NCBI GenBank assembly: GCA_963847615.1
Contig: CAWKAN010000030.1
Location: 62,001-126,000 of the forward strand
Direction: 5' to 3'
From: Palsa-883 sp963847615
GTDB lineage: Bacteria > Pseudomonadota > Alphaproteobacteria > Acetobacterales > Acetobacteraceae
DNA: 64,000 nt
The translations under genes and the position numbers were made by a program. Of the stretch, positions 8,548 through 18,566 are shown piece after piece. The notes beneath the pieces were generated by a model. That model saw only the letters and a list, made by a program, of their open reading frames with translations. It did no database searches and was not told the DNA's origin. Within the stretch, counting starts at the first letter, position 1. Each line of letters starts with the position of its first letter.

Positions 8548-10078
8548 TTACTGCGCGCCCCCCGCACAGAGCCGTACGAGCGGCATTCCCGCATACGGCT
8601 CCCACCTCGGGTGTTTGACGGCGAAGCGTTGCTCGGGCCAGGGATGGAGGATGCGCGGCTTCGGCAGGAAGTCCTCTGCCAGCCGCTTGATCCGCTCCCA
8701 CGTCGTCTTGTCGCGCTGCCCGCGTCGCCGAAGCGACCGCCGCCAGAGCCGAACCACGCAGTCGCGGAAAGTCTGGAGAGCACGGATGTTGGTCGGCACC
8801 GCGTGATAGGCAAAATACCCGGTGACCACCTGTCGCAGCCACTCCCCTTGTCGGGGGATCGGCTGGTGCATCCGCCGCCGCATTTCCTCCGTCACCGCCA
8901 GAAGCTTCGCCTGCAACCGGTCGCGCCGGGATTTCCGCCATAGCAGGAACTTGCCACGTCGCGACTTGCCGCAGATCAAGGTAAAGCCCAGGAAGTTGAA
9001 AGTTTCCGGCCTGCCCAGCCCGCGCCTTTCTCTCCGCTCCGCCGCTCGGCGGCCGAATTCGATCAGGCGGGTTTTCTCCGGATGCAGCGTCAGTGCGAAC
9101 TCTTCCAGACGTGCTCGCATCATTCCGAGGAACCGATGGGCATCGGCCTCGTGCTCGAACCCCACGACGATATCGTCCGCGTAGCGCACGACGATCATGT
9201 CGCCGGTGGCCTCCCGCTGTCGCCAGCGGTTGGCCCAGAGATCGAAGACGTAGTGCAGGTAGATATTCGCGAGCAGCGGCGAGATTACCGACCCCTGCCC
9301 GGTTCCCCTTTCACTGACAGTTACGACCTCGTCTTCGAGAATACCCGCCCTCAGCCATTTCTGGATCAGGCGGATGATGCGGCGGTCGCCGACCCGGTGC
9401 TCCACGAACCGGACCAGCCACTCCTGGCTGACCATATCGAAGAATGACCGGATGTCGGCGTCCAGTATCCAGTTCACCTTGGTGTTGCCGATCCCAACCA
9501 CCAGGGCATCCAGCGCATCGTGCTGGCTGCGTCCGGGGCGGAACCCATACGAGAACCCGAGGAAGTCTTCCTCGTAGATCGCATTCAGCACCATCGCGAC
9601 CGCGCGCTGGACAATCTTGTCCTCCAGCGCGGCAATCGCCAGCGGACGCTGTCGCCCATCCGGCTTCGGTATGAACCTCCTCCGGGATGGTTGCGCCCGA
9701 TACGCTCCCCGATGGACCCGGTTCGTGCAGGTCCTCGATCCTGTGATCGAGGTCTGTCTCGTAGTCCTGCCACGTCAGCCCGTCCGCTCCGGGAGCAGCA
9801 TCCCGCCTGAGGGCATAGAACGCCGTCCGCAGCATCGGGACATCGACATGGTGGAGAAGCGCGGTGAACCTTTCCTTCTTCCTTTCCTTCGCAGCTTTCC
9901 GTATGCGGTCCAGCCCCTGTGACACGCTTGCCCGGTCCTGTGCCCGGCGAGTGCGCTGCTGGCCCACATTTCCCTCGGCCCCGGCCCTTGGCTCCACCCG
10001 CTCCGCATCCGGTTGCCCGGAGTTGTTCGCAGGCTTCACAGCTACTATGGCCAGGTCTGACTTCTCACCCCCGTGCAT
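8548..10078 (-). pseudogene. ltrA: Group II intron reverse transcriptase/maturase, frameshifted
   Basis: The N-terminal segment has YALRRDAAPGADGLTW, the RT0/RT1 region. The main segment has IPKPDGRQRPLAIAALEDKI, YGFRPGRSQHDALDAL, GTGQGSVISPLLANIYLH and the catalytic RYADDIV box, then FLGFTL and the maturase helices. The two segments are in different frames; removal of one C near 9716 (GAACCGGG on the coding strand) joins them as LHE-RVHRGAYRAQPSRRR. The C-terminus EPYAGMPLVRL is encoded by intron domain V itself. There is no HNH endonuclease domain. With the frameshift the protein would be inactive, unless it is a sequence error. Confidence 0.88.
8569..8601 (-). ncRNA. Group II intron domain V hairpin
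   Basis: The coding-strand sequence starts GAGCCGTATGCGG and ends CCGCTCGTACGGCTC, giving the canonical bulged domain V helix with the catalytic AGC-like triad region. It overlaps the 3' end of the maturase reading frame. Confidence 0.75.
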
Positions 10079-10540
10079 CGCCGGCTACGGCTCCTCACCT
10101 TCCCGACGCGGACCGGCAGTTTGCGCCACCGGCCAAGAATGAGATCTCTCGGTTCCCGAACAAGAAGCGTCCATGCATGCTGGGGTCTCTGACCGCGCCG
10201 GGTCGCCCACCGCTCGCGATAGCGCAGCAGGACGTGTTGCCTTCCAGGTTGGTAACCCTGTCGGCACCCGGGATTTCGGCCTTACGCGGCTCAATGGCCA
10301 GCCTGCACGCTCCCCTGCCGACGCTTCGCCCTGCCCCTCGCGGAACACGACGCACGGCGCGGGGCCGGCGTGACTCGCTAGGTCTTCACCGTAGTGGACT
10401 TTCACCTCCTGCTCCTTGCCGGTCTCCCGACGCACTACCTACGGCCCAAATTGCTGACCGTTCGGCCAGTGTCGGGCCGTTGCTATGAGTTCTGGTTTGG
10501 CGCGCGGCCGCCTGCAACTCCCGTGGGCAACCCCACGCGC

Positions 10541-10593
10541 GATACCGCCGGCCCGAAATGATGGAAGAGTCATCATTTCGGGCCGGTGGTATC
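10541..10593. repeat. 23-bp inverted repeat downstream of a methyltransferase gene
   Basis: Arms 10541-10563 and 10571-10593 pair over 23 positions with one G-T pair and a seven-base loop GAAGAGT. The outer end reads TGATACCACCGGCCCGAAA on the minus strand. It lies 30 bases beyond the stop of the minus-strand methyltransferase gene. It lacks a T tract, so it is either a mRNA-stabilising hairpin or a member of a palindromic repeat family; similar TGATRCC-GGCCCG ends occur at 29.68 kb and 56.5 kb. Confidence 0.75.
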
Positions 10594-10623
10594 AGACAGC
10601 AACGGAGGTGTCCCCGCCCCCGG

Positions 10624-11292
10624 TCAGCAAGACCGTGCCTCGGCCTGACCGGCCGGCGCCAAGCGATACAGCGTGACCTCGCGCGCCGTGCGATCCTCCA
10701 ACTCCAGCGTCGTCGGCACCGTGTACTGGGCAAACGCCGCGCGCCCCTCGCGCGGCAGATAGGCGCGCCCCGGATCGGCCAACCACACCTCGGCCGACCG
10801 CGCCAGCACGCGCAGCCACGGCAGGATGTGGCCGGTCATCGGCGCCTCGTAACAGACGTCGCCGCACAGGATCAGGTCCCAGCGGCCGGCCGCGCCGACC
10901 ACGTCCGCTTCCACCGTCGTCACCGTCACGCCATTCGCCGCCGCGTTCAGCGCCATCGCCGCAACCGCGAGCGGATCGATCTCCGCCGCCTCGACCGCCG
11001 CCGCGCCGGCGCGCGCGGCGGCGATCGCGGCAATCCCGCCCCCGGCGGCGAAGTCCAGCACCCGCCGCCCCGCGACGCGCGCCGGATGATCCAGGATGTG
11101 CCGCGCCAGCGCCTGCCCGCCCGGCCAGGCAAACGCCCAGTACGGCGGATCGACATTGCGCGCGGCGAGCCAGTCCTCGGTCGCGCGCCAGATCGGGGTG
11201 ATCTCGCTGACCAGGTGCAGCGCGATCTCCGGCACCAGCGCCGCGTGCGACAGCACGGTATGGGCCCGGACGAACGCGGCGGCATCGCTCAT
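10624..11292 (-). CDS. ETF-beta lysine methyltransferase-like SAM-dependent methyltransferase
   Basis: A 222-residue seven-beta-strand methyltransferase. The block PPYWAFAWPGGQALARHIL (residues 49-67) is characteristic of the ETFB lysine methyltransferase/METTL20 group, VLDFAAGGGIAAIAAA (78-93) is the SAM loop, EIDPLA the acidic ribose-binding end of strand 2, and LILCGDVCYE the post-III motif. The start ATG at 11290-11292 was chosen because SDAAAFVRAHT is the normal N-terminus. Its probable substrate is a lysine in the electron-transfer flavoprotein, by homology only. It follows ubiA on the same strand with a 49-base gap. Confidence 0.82.
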   Translation of the reverse strand: MSDAAAFVRAHTVLSHAALVPEIALHLVSEITPIWRATEDWLAARNVDPPYWAFAWPGGQALARHILDHPARVAGRRVLDFAAGGGIAAIAAARAGAAAVEAAEIDPLAVAAMALNAAANGVTVTTVEADVVGAAGRWDLILCGDVCYEAPMTGHILPWLRVLARSAEVWLADPGRAYLPREGRAAFAQYTVPTTLELEDRTAREVTLYRLAPAGQAEARSC

Positions 11293-11341
11293 GCCGGCGG
11301 CCTTGCGCGCTGACGGCGCCCCCGGCCTCGCACCACCCCCC

Positions 11342-12241
11342 TCACAGCCAGCCGAGCAGGATCGCCGCGCCGACCGCCAGCCCCACCGCGCGGTTGGCGC
11401 GGAACAGGCGCAGGCACCGCGCCGGATCGTCGATGTCGAGCGCCACCACCTGGCGCGCCAGCAGGCCGGCGGGCAGCAGCAGCGCGGGGAAAAACCACGG
11501 CGCCAGCCCGGCCAGCCAGCCGCCCAGCGCCAGCAGCGCCACCGCCCCGGCGTAGCAACAGGCCAGGAACGGCGCCGTCCGCTCACCGAACAACCGCGCG
11601 GTGGAGCCCACCCCGACCAGCGCGTCGTCCTCGCGGTCCTGATGGGCATAGATCGTATCAAACCCCAGGTCCCACAGGATCGCCGCGCCGTACAGCACGA
11701 GCATCGCCACATCGACCCGCCCGGCCCCGGCGGCGTAGCCCAACGGCGCGCCGAAACCGAAGGTGAAGCCCATCATCAGCTGCGGCCACCAGGTCACCCG
11801 CTTGGCCAGCGGATACAGCCCCACCAGCACCAGCGACGCCGCGCCCAGCCCCCACGACAGCACATTGAGCTGCAGCAGGATCGCCAGCCCGACGGCCAGC
11901 AGCATGGCCAGGAACCCCAGCGCCTGGCGCGGCCGCAGCGCGCCGGAGGCCAGCGGTCGGCCCGCGGTGCGCGCCACCCTGCGGTCGATATCGCGGTCCC
12001 ACAGATCGTTCACCACGCAGCCGGCGGAGCGCATCACCACCGCCCCGACGCCGAACAGCACGACCAGGCGGATCGCCTCGACCGGCCCGGGCCGGCCCAG
12101 CAGAATCCCCCACAGCCCGGGCAGGAACAGCAGCCAGGCGCCGATCGGCCGGTCGAGCCGCGCCAGCAGCGCATAGGGCTGCCAGCCGCGCGGCAGCCGC
12201 GCCACCCAGCCGTCGGCAATAATGTCGGTATGTGCCGCCAT
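11342..12241 (-). CDS. ubiA: 4-hydroxybenzoate polyprenyltransferase
   Basis: A membrane prenyltransferase of about 299 residues with eight or nine hydrophobic helices. It attaches the polyprenyl tail to 4-hydroxybenzoate in ubiquinone synthesis. Both Asp-rich magnesium/diphosphate motifs are present: NDLWDRDID near residue 80 and YAHQDREDD near residue 200. The arrangement RPIGAWLLFLPGLWG before the first motif fits UbiA. I place the start at the ATG complementary to 12239-12241 (MAAHTDIIADGW), giving the usual length. It is divergent from rsmE, with only about 22 bases between the start codons. Confidence 0.93.
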   Translation of the reverse strand: MAAHTDIIADGWVARLPRGWQPYALLARLDRPIGAWLLFLPGLWGILLGRPGPVEAIRLVVLFGVGAVVMRSAGCVVNDLWDRDIDRRVARTAGRPLASGALRPRQALGFLAMLLAVGLAILLQLNVLSWGLGAASLVLVGLYPLAKRVTWWPQLMMGFTFGFGAPLGYAAGAGRVDVAMLVLYGAAILWDLGFDTIYAHQDREDDALVGVGSTARLFGERTAPFLACCYAGAVALLALGGWLAGLAPWFFPALLLPAGLLARQVVALDIDDPARCLRLFRANRAVGLAVGAAILLGWL

Positions 12242-12263
12242 GGCTGCTACTCTGCCCGCCGCC

Positions 12264-13007
12264 ATGCCCGGGTCAATCCGCCTGTTCGTCACCGCCCCGC
12301 TCGCCGCCGGGGCCGAGGTCGCCGCCACCGCGGCGCAGGCGCACTACCTCGGCACGGTGATGCGCCGCGCGGTGGGCGACGCGGTGGTGCTGTTCAACGG
12401 CCGCGACGGCGAATTCCAGGCGCGGCTCGCCGCGCTGCGGCGCGGCGTGGCCAGCTTCGCCGTGGACGCCAGGCTGCGCCCGCAGGCGACGGAGCCGGAC
12501 CTCTGGCTGGCCTTCGCGCTGCTGAAACGCGACGCGACCGACCTCGTGGTGCAGAAGGCCACCGAACTCGGCGTCGCCGCGCTGTGGCCGGTGCTGACGG
12601 CGCGGACCATCGCCCCACGGGTCAACCTGGCGCGGCTGCACGCCATCGCGGTCGAGGCGGCCGAGCAGAGCGAACGCCTGACGGTGCCCGCCATCCACGA
12701 CCCGCGCCCGCTGGCGACCCTGCTGCGCGCCTGGCCCAGTGGGCGCGCCCTGTTCGTCGCCGCCGAGCGCGCCGCCGCGCCGCCGCTGGGTGCCGCACCG
12801 CAACCGGCCGGGCTGCTGGTCGGTCCGGAAGGCGGCTTTGCACCGGCGGAGCTTGACGCGCTCCGGGCACATCCCCTTGTTACGCTTGTCAGCCTCGGGC
12901 CGCGCATCCTCCGGGCCGAGACCGCTGCCATCGCCGGATTGGCGCGGTTGCAGGGGGCGGGCGAGGCAGAGTACGGTGGCCGACAATCGTCAACCGATGG
13001 GAGCTAG
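12264..13007 (+). CDS. rsmE: 16S rRNA (uracil-1498-N3)-methyltransferase
   Basis: A SPOUT-class methyltransferase that modifies U1498 of 16S rRNA. The N-terminal PUA-like part contains IRLFVTAPLAAG and AHYLGTVMRRAVGD; the C-terminal knot has LLVGPEGGFAPAELDAL and LGPRILRAETAAIAGLARL, the SAM-binding motifs. About 247 residues. I prefer the ATG at 12264 because homologues begin a few residues before IRLF; ATG at 12240 is also possible and would overlap the ubiA start codon in a CATG palindrome. gshA starts immediately after its stop. Confidence 0.92.
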   Translation: MPGSIRLFVTAPLAAGAEVAATAAQAHYLGTVMRRAVGDAVVLFNGRDGEFQARLAALRRGVASFAVDARLRPQATEPDLWLAFALLKRDATDLVVQKATELGVAALWPVLTARTIAPRVNLARLHAIAVEAAEQSERLTVPAIHDPRPLATLLRAWPSGRALFVAAERAAAPPLGAAPQPAGLLVGPEGGFAPAELDALRAHPLVTLVSLGPRILRAETAAIAGLARLQGAGEAEYGGRQSSTDGS

Positions 13008-14404
13008 ATGTCCAATCCTGGAGATGCCGACACGACGCCCCTCACGTCGGTCCGCCAACTCGCCGACTACATTGCCGTCGGCTGCAAGCCGCCCGATGGG
13101 TTTCGCATCGGCACCGAGCATGAGAAATTCGCCTTTCGCCTGCCGGACCTGACCCCGCCGCCCTATCTGCCGGCGGACGGCCATCCGGGCGCGATCCGCG
13201 ACCTGTTGGAAAGCCTGGCGCGGACCGGCGGCGAACCGGGCCCTGAGTACGCCGGATTCTTGACCACGGCAACGTGATCGGCCTCCGCCAGGGCGAGGCC
13301 GCGCTGTCGCTCGAGCCGGCCGGCCAGATTGAGCTGTCCGGCGCGCCGCTCGCCACGCTGCATGAGACCAAGGCGGAGCTGGCGGCGCATTACGCCCAGT
13401 TGCGCTGTCCGGCGCGCGACCTGCGGATCGGCTTCGCCGCGCTCGGGTTTCATCCGCTGGCCAGCCGCGCGGCAATGCCGTGGATGCCGAAGGGGCGCTA
13501 CGCGATCATGCGCCGCTACATGCCGACGGTCGGCGCGCTCGGCCTGGACATGATGACGCGCACCTGCACGGTGCAGGTCAACCTGGATTACGCCTCCGAA
13601 GCGGACATGCGCCGCAAGCTGCGCGTCTCGCTGCTGCTGCAGCCGTTGGCCACCGCGCTGTTCGCCAATTCGCCGTTCACCGAAGGGCGGCCGAACGGGT
13701 ACCAGTCGTACCGCGCGCATGTCTGGACCGACACCGACAACCAGCGCAGCGGCATCCCGGCGGTGTTCTTCGAGGACGGCTTCGGCTTCGAGCGCTACGC
13801 CGAATGGCTGATCGACGACGTGCCGATGTATTTCGTGTATCGTGACGGCGCCTACATCGATGTGGCCGGCCAGTCGTTCCGTGGCTTCATGGCCGGGCGG
13901 GTGCCGCAAGTGGCCGGCATCGTGCCGACCATCGGCGACTTCGCCGACCACATGACCACCGTCTTCACCGATGTCCGGCTGAAGCGGTTCCTGGAGATGC
14001 GCGGTGCCGACGCCGGATCGGCGGAGATGATGGTGGCGCAGTCGGCGCTTTGGGTGGGCTTGCTCTACGACGACGCCGCGCTCGCCGCGGCTGAGGCGCT
14101 GGTGCGCGGCCTCGGCCACGCCGATGCGGTGGCACTGCGCGCCGCGGTGCCGCGACAGGGCATGGCGGCGCGTTTCCGCCGCGGGACATTGCGCGACCTG
14201 GCGCGCGAGGTGGTGGCGATCGCGCGCGACGGGTTGCGGGCGCGCGGCTGCCGCGATGGCACCGGCGCCGATGAGTCCGTCTATCTGGCGCCGCTGGAGG
14301 CGATCGCCGCCGGCGGTCCGACGCAGGCGGAATATTGGTTGGCGCGCTATCATGGCGACTGGCATGGTGACGCGCGCCGCATCTTCGCCGAGGCGGCGAT
14401 CTAG
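13008..14404 (+). pseudogene. gshA: Glutamate-cysteine ligase, split by a frame change near 13250
   Basis: The first segment (13008-13277) contains FRIGTEHEKFAFRL, the ATP/Glu-binding start of the plant-type (class 3) ligase that makes gamma-glutamylcysteine for glutathione. The second segment (from GTG 13274) continues with LSLEPAGQIELSGAPLATLH, MPKGRYAIMRRYMP, TCTVQVNLDY and HVWTDTDNQRSG, the normal remainder. Between them the expected WEPVL-DHGNVIGLRQ region is disturbed: bases around 13240-13258 look like a small insertion, and ILDHGNVIG reappears in the new frame. Stop and next start overlap as GTGA (13274-13277), so coupled translation of two halves is conceivable. A real lesion or a sequence error are both possible. 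Confidence 0.85.
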
Positions 14405-14472
14405 GGGTGGTCGGTAATCATGTGCGCAGACGGGCTTGCAAGCGCAACCAGACACCGCACAATGGCGACGTG

Positions 14473-16588
14473 ATGGCGGAGCTTCCGCAGCCAGTGCCCG
14501 GTCTGCCCCCCTCGTCCGGGAACGCCGGGCAGGTGGTGGTGCGCCTGCGGCTGATCGGACAGATGGAAGCCTGGTCGCTGACCAGCGAAAATGTCCTGCC
14601 GCAGGGTCGCAAGACCCGGGCGCTGCTGGCCGTGGTGGCGCTGTCGGCGCCGCGCCCGGCGCTGCGCGGCCGCCTGGCCGAGTTGTTATGGAGCCGCCGG
14701 CCCGAGGAGCAGGCGCGCGCCTCGCTGCGCCAGGAAATTCATCGCCTGCTCGAACTCGCTATCCCCGGCCGGGGCGGAGATCCTGATGGTCACGCGCGAC
14801 CACCTGTCGCTGCGGCCCGGCGCCGCCTGGGTGGACGTGGACGAGGTGATGCGGGCCACGGTGGAACAGCCGGCCTCGCTGTCGCTGCTCGAAGGCGACC
14901 TGCTGGAGGATCTGGACGGGATCGACCCGACCTTCGACGCCTGGCTGGCGGTCGAGCGCGAGCGGGTGCGCGACAAGGCGCGTTCGGTCGCCGAGGCGTT
15001 GCTGCGCACGCAGGTGGAACCCGAGGCGACGATCCCGGTCGCCCAGCGGCTGTTGTCGATCGATCGGGCGCACGAAGGCGCCTGGCGCGCGCTGATGCGG
15101 GCGCACGCCGAGCGCGGCGAGCGCGGCATGGCGATCCAGTCCTATGACCGCTGCCGTGCCGTCCTGGCCGACCTGCTGGATGCCTCGCCCTCGCCGGAGA
15201 CGCAGAAACTGCTGGCCGAGATTCGCGGTCCGTCGGGCAGCCGCTTCCGCCCGCGCCCGCCCGCACCACCGCCGGCCGTGGAAAACGACGAGCCGCCGGC
15301 GGTCCTCGAGCCGGCCCCGGTCGCCCCGCCGGCACGCGGCGGCGCGCATGTCGGCGTGCTGCCGCTGCAACTTGTCGGCACCTCGGACGATGAGGCGCAT
15401 CTGGCGACCGGCCTAGCCGAAGAGATCACCACGGCGCTCTCCCGGTTCCGCTGGATGTTCGTGGTCTCATCCACCTCGCTCGCCCGCTTCGCGCTGGAAA
15501 CGCGCGACGAGACGGCGATCCGGCGGACCTTCGGCATCGACTTCCTGCTGGACGGCACCGTGCAGAAGGAACGGTCGCGCCTGCGCATCACGCTGCGCCT
15601 GCTCGACCTGCGCGGCGGCAACCAGGTGGTGTGGGCAAGGCGTTTCGATCGCCAGTCGCACGACCTGCTGTCGCTGCAGGACGAGATCGCCAGCGAGGTG
15701 GTGGCGCAGATCGATCCGGAGATCCTGCTGATCGAGGCGAAGCGGACGGCGGCGCGCCCGCCGGTCAATCCGACGGCCTACGATCTCGTGCTGCGTGCCC
15801 TGCCGCTGATCGGGCGCATGGAGCACGCGCCGTTCATGCAGGCGGGCGACTACCTGCGGCGGGCCATCGAGCTGGAGCCGGAATACGCCGCGGCCTATGC
15901 CTGGCATGCCTACTGGCACGTCTTTCTGGTGGGCCAGGGCTGGGCGGACAATCCGCGTGCGACGATCGAAGAAGCCGGCGCGCTGGCCGAGCGCGCGATC
16001 GCCCTCGACCCGTTCGATGCCCGTGGCCTCACCGTGGCCGGACATGTCCGTGCCTACCTGCACCGCCGGTTGCGCGAGGCCCTGGTGCTGCACGAGCGCG
16101 CGTTGTCGCTCAATCCGAACCTGGCGATGGCCTGGGCGCTGTCCGCCGTCGCCTACGCTTACCTGGGTGAGCCGGAAGAGGCCGAACGTCGGATCAACCA
16201 CTACAAGAAGCTGTCGCCGCTCGATCCGCACGCCTTCTTCTACGACACGTTCTATCTTTACATCCATCTGCTGAAGCGGGATTTTGAATTGGCGGTGGCG
16301 GTCGGTCGCACCGTGATCGACATGAACCCGTCGTTCACCGCCAGCCACAAGCTCTACCTCGTGGCGCTCGGCCATACCGGCCGCATCCAGGAAGCGGACC
16401 GCGTCCGCCAGCGGCTGCTCGCGCTGGAACCGGACTTCACCGTCGAACGGTTCCTGCGAACAACCCCGCTCGAACGCGAGGAAGATCGCACGCTTTGTGC
16501 GGACGGCCTGCTGCTGGCGGGCGTGCCGGCGCATGCTGGCGAAACCGCCGCGCCGGTCGGGGAGCACGAGCTGCGGGGCGTTTCTTAG
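14473..16588 (+). pseudogene. BTAD-type transcriptional activator with TPR domain, frameshifted
   Basis: The N-terminal segment (ATG 14473) shows a winged-helix DNA-binding start, RLRLIGQMEAWSL and GRKTRALLAVVALSAP, followed by RGRLAELLWSRRPEEQARA as in BTAD/SARP regulators. Near 14765 the frame must change by one base to continue as LSPAGAEILMVTRDHLSLRP, then the bacterial transcriptional-activation helices (ERGMAIQSYDRCRAVLADL), a Pro-rich linker, a GVLPLQLVGTSDDEAHLA adenylate-cyclase-associated style domain and TPR repeats. Joined, it is about 700 residues. It is probably a cytosolic regulator; target genes are unknown. One extra base explains the break. Confidence 0.8.
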
Positions 16589-16890
16589 CCCCGCCTGCCC
16601 GCCAATCGGTTGCCGTCCCATCTCCACCCACGATGCCGTGCGGCAGGGGGGCCGGCAAGGACGACGTCATGGCCGCCATGAACAGAGTGTCTCGGGACCT
16701 CTCCATCAGCGCTCCCCGGCCTCGGCTAATTGCCCTGGTGACCCACCACGATCCGATGGACGGTCCGGACAACCGCGCCTATCGTTGCCACGAACGGACC
16801 CGGTCGAGCGGTTGCAGACCAGCGTGGGGCGAAACCTGCCGATATCGCCAAGCTGCGAGTGCCGGGGGCTTCAATTGCGAGGGCCATTGC
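16589..16890. other. Intergenic region without a recognisable gene
   Basis: The 300 bases between the regulator and the flavoprotein gene contain no ORF with family resemblance, no strong hairpin with a T tract and no clear promoter. It should hold the promoter of the flavoprotein gene. Confidence 0.4.
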
Positions 16891-17535
16891 ATGGACATCG
16901 AGCCGGCGCGCAACCGTTTCAGCGATGTGATTGCCTCACCCGAAGCGCTGGAAGCGGTTCTCGGCCGACCGAACGAACGGGTCGCCGCGAAGGTCATCGA
17001 TTCGCTCGACATCCATTGCCGGCGCTTCATCGCCCGCTCGCCGTTTGTGCTGGTGGGCTCGTCCGATGCCGCCGGCAACATTGACGTCTCGCCAAAAGGG
17101 GATCCACCCGGCTTTGTCCGCGTGCTGGATGACAAGACCCTCGCCGTGCCTGAACGCCCGGGCAACCGACGTGCCGACACGTTTCGCAATGTGCTGCAAA
17201 CGCCGCGTGTCGGCCTGATTTTCCTGATTCCCGGCAAGCGCGAGACCCTGCGCGTGAGTGGCGAGGCGATGATCGTGCGCGATGCCGATCTGCGCCAGAG
17301 CCTGGCGGTCAACGGGCGGGTGCCGGAGCTTGCGCTGGTCGTGCAGGTGCGAGAGGCGTTCTTTCATTGCGCCAAGTGCATGATCCGCGCGGGCTTATGG
17401 GAGCCGGCGAAGTGGCCGTCGCTGGAGGGCCTGCCGACGCTCGCGGAAGCCGCGATCGCCCACGCCAAACTGAGCCACACCGTGGAACAGATTCAGGGCT
17501 TCATCGACATCGACGAGCGCACGCGCCTCTATTGA
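16891..17535 (+). CDS. PPOX-class FMN-binding flavoprotein (pyridoxamine 5'-phosphate oxidase family)
   Basis: A 214-residue split-barrel protein. The pattern RFIARSPFVLVGSSDAAGN, DVSPKGDPPGFVRVLD, GNRRADTFRNVL and GLIFLIPGKRETLRVSGEA follows the MSMEG_1061/DR2398-type FMN-dependent PPOX flavoproteins (TIGR04025 group) closely. The C-terminal AFFHCAKCMIRAGLWEP block is also typical. These proteins bind FMN or F420 and carry out unknown redox reactions. The ATG at 16891 gives the usual N-terminus; earlier in-frame starts add unrelated residues. It stands alone and converges on the DUF6065-like gene. Confidence 0.85.
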   Translation: MDIEPARNRFSDVIASPEALEAVLGRPNERVAAKVIDSLDIHCRRFIARSPFVLVGSSDAAGNIDVSPKGDPPGFVRVLDDKTLAVPERPGNRRADTFRNVLQTPRVGLIFLIPGKRETLRVSGEAMIVRDADLRQSLAVNGRVPELALVVQVREAFFHCAKCMIRAGLWEPAKWPSLEGLPTLAEAAIAHAKLSHTVEQIQGFIDIDERTRLY

Positions 17536-17658
17536 CAGCGCCCGTTACCTCGCCGCACGGCGCCGCCGCCGCGGCTACCCGTCAGGAAAGTCAGGCGAGC
17601 CCGGCCGGCCCGCAACAACCGGGCCCGATGGACGGCCGCCGATATCGGCAGGCCCGGT

Positions 17659-18537
17659 TCACCCGGAAGACTTGCCGCCGGCCTCGGTGGCGCGGCGCTT
17701 GCGGGCCGCCGCGGCATACTGGCCGCGCGGCCGCGTCTCCTGCACGTGTGGACGCACCACGGTATCGTAATAGTCGTCCCAGTCCTCCGGCGTGAACTGC
17801 TTCAGGTCGGGCACCAGTTCATAATTGTTGAGCGTCGCCTCGTCGTACGCCTGGCGCGGCACCGGCAGCACCTGCGCCAATGGGAACTCGGCGTTGAAGT
17901 TGATCGGGACGTCGGTCTTGGTCAGTCGGATCGCCATGATCAACGGCCCAAACCAGCGATCGGTCTCGATGATCCCCTCGAAGGGTTCGTAGCCGCCGGG
18001 ACGCGGCACGTTCACCGGCGGACGGATCATCAGGCTCCAGCCCGGCGCGGTGCGCGCGATAATGCCGGTCCACATCTGGAACAACCCGGGTTCCTGGAAC
18101 GCGACCAGGAAGGGGGGGGCGTATTCCTGGACCTCCTTCGGCGCAACCGAGCCGAAGACGTCGCGAAATCCGGGGTATTGCACCGACTTCAGCGGCATCC
18201 AGTCGGACGCGCCGTCGAACGTCCACATGATGTCCTGGCCGTCCCACAGCAGGCTGAAGCTGATCGGCGGAAAAATGTAGTAGCCGTAGCCGGATGCGGT
18301 GGCCGACGGCTCGCAGTAGCGAAAGGCGCGGGTCGGCATCGAGCCGGCACCGGAGCGATCCGCCCGCTGCGGCAGGCGGCCGAAAGGCAGCACGCGATGG
18401 AAAACAACGAGTGGCGACTTCCGTGCGGTTGCCTGCTCGGCGTCGGATGGGGAGGAGACGGTGGTCGTCACGGGCGCTGATCCTGATGGCGGAAGAACAA
18501 ACGTCAGCCGCCGGGCAGTCCTCCTGCCCGGCGCCAC
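17659..18537 (-). CDS. DUF6065-like conserved protein next to the repeat gene
   Basis: A soluble protein of up to 292 residues with YIFPPISFSLLWDGQDIMW, TFDGASDWMPL, AYDEATLNNYEL and WTGIIARTAPGWSLMIRPP. It resembles the DUF6065 family as I remember it; no catalytic motif is evident, and the aromatic-rich single domain suggests a ligand- or peptide-binding fold. There is no signal peptide or membrane segment. The start is uncertain: GTG at 18537, or GTG at 18471 (MTTTVSSPSDAEQ). It lies 30 bases downstream of the stop of the 51-bp-repeat gene on the same strand, so the two are probably one transcript and may act together. The function is unknown. Confidence 0.65.
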   Translation of the reverse strand: MAPGRRTARRLTFVLPPSGSAPVTTTVSSPSDAEQATARKSPLVVFHRVLPFGRLPQRADRSGAGSMPTRAFRYCEPSATASGYGYYIFPPISFSLLWDGQDIMWTFDGASDWMPLKSVQYPGFRDVFGSVAPKEVQEYAPPFLVAFQEPGLFQMWTGIIARTAPGWSLMIRPPVNVPRPGGYEPFEGIIETDRWFGPLIMAIRLTKTDVPINFNAEFPLAQVLPVPRQAYDEATLNNYELVPDLKQFTPEDWDDYYDTVVRPHVQETRPRGQYAAAARKRRATEAGGKSSG

Positions 18538-18566
18538 ATCCTAACAGAGTTGAGCGAATTTCGTCT

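Larger units (their letters stand above)
8529..10435 (-). mobile_element. Group II intron, 5' and 3' ends identifiable
   Basis: On the minus strand the element begins GTGCG (at 10435) followed by a purine-rich GGAGGTGAAAGTCCACTACGG region typical of group II intron 5' ends. It ends after a domain V hairpin (8569-8601) and a GC-rich domain VI hairpin whose strand contains an unpaired A, with an AT dinucleotide at 8530-8529. Length is about 1.9 kb. The encoded maturase lies between. Ends are placed by motif, so allow a few bases of error. The intron sits in a non-coding accessory patch rather than in a gene that I can recognise. Confidence 0.75.

Noticed and set aside
8130..8618. Pro/Ala-rich open frame between IS remnant and intron
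   Set aside because: No family motif, no ribosome site, and it runs into the intron 3' end.
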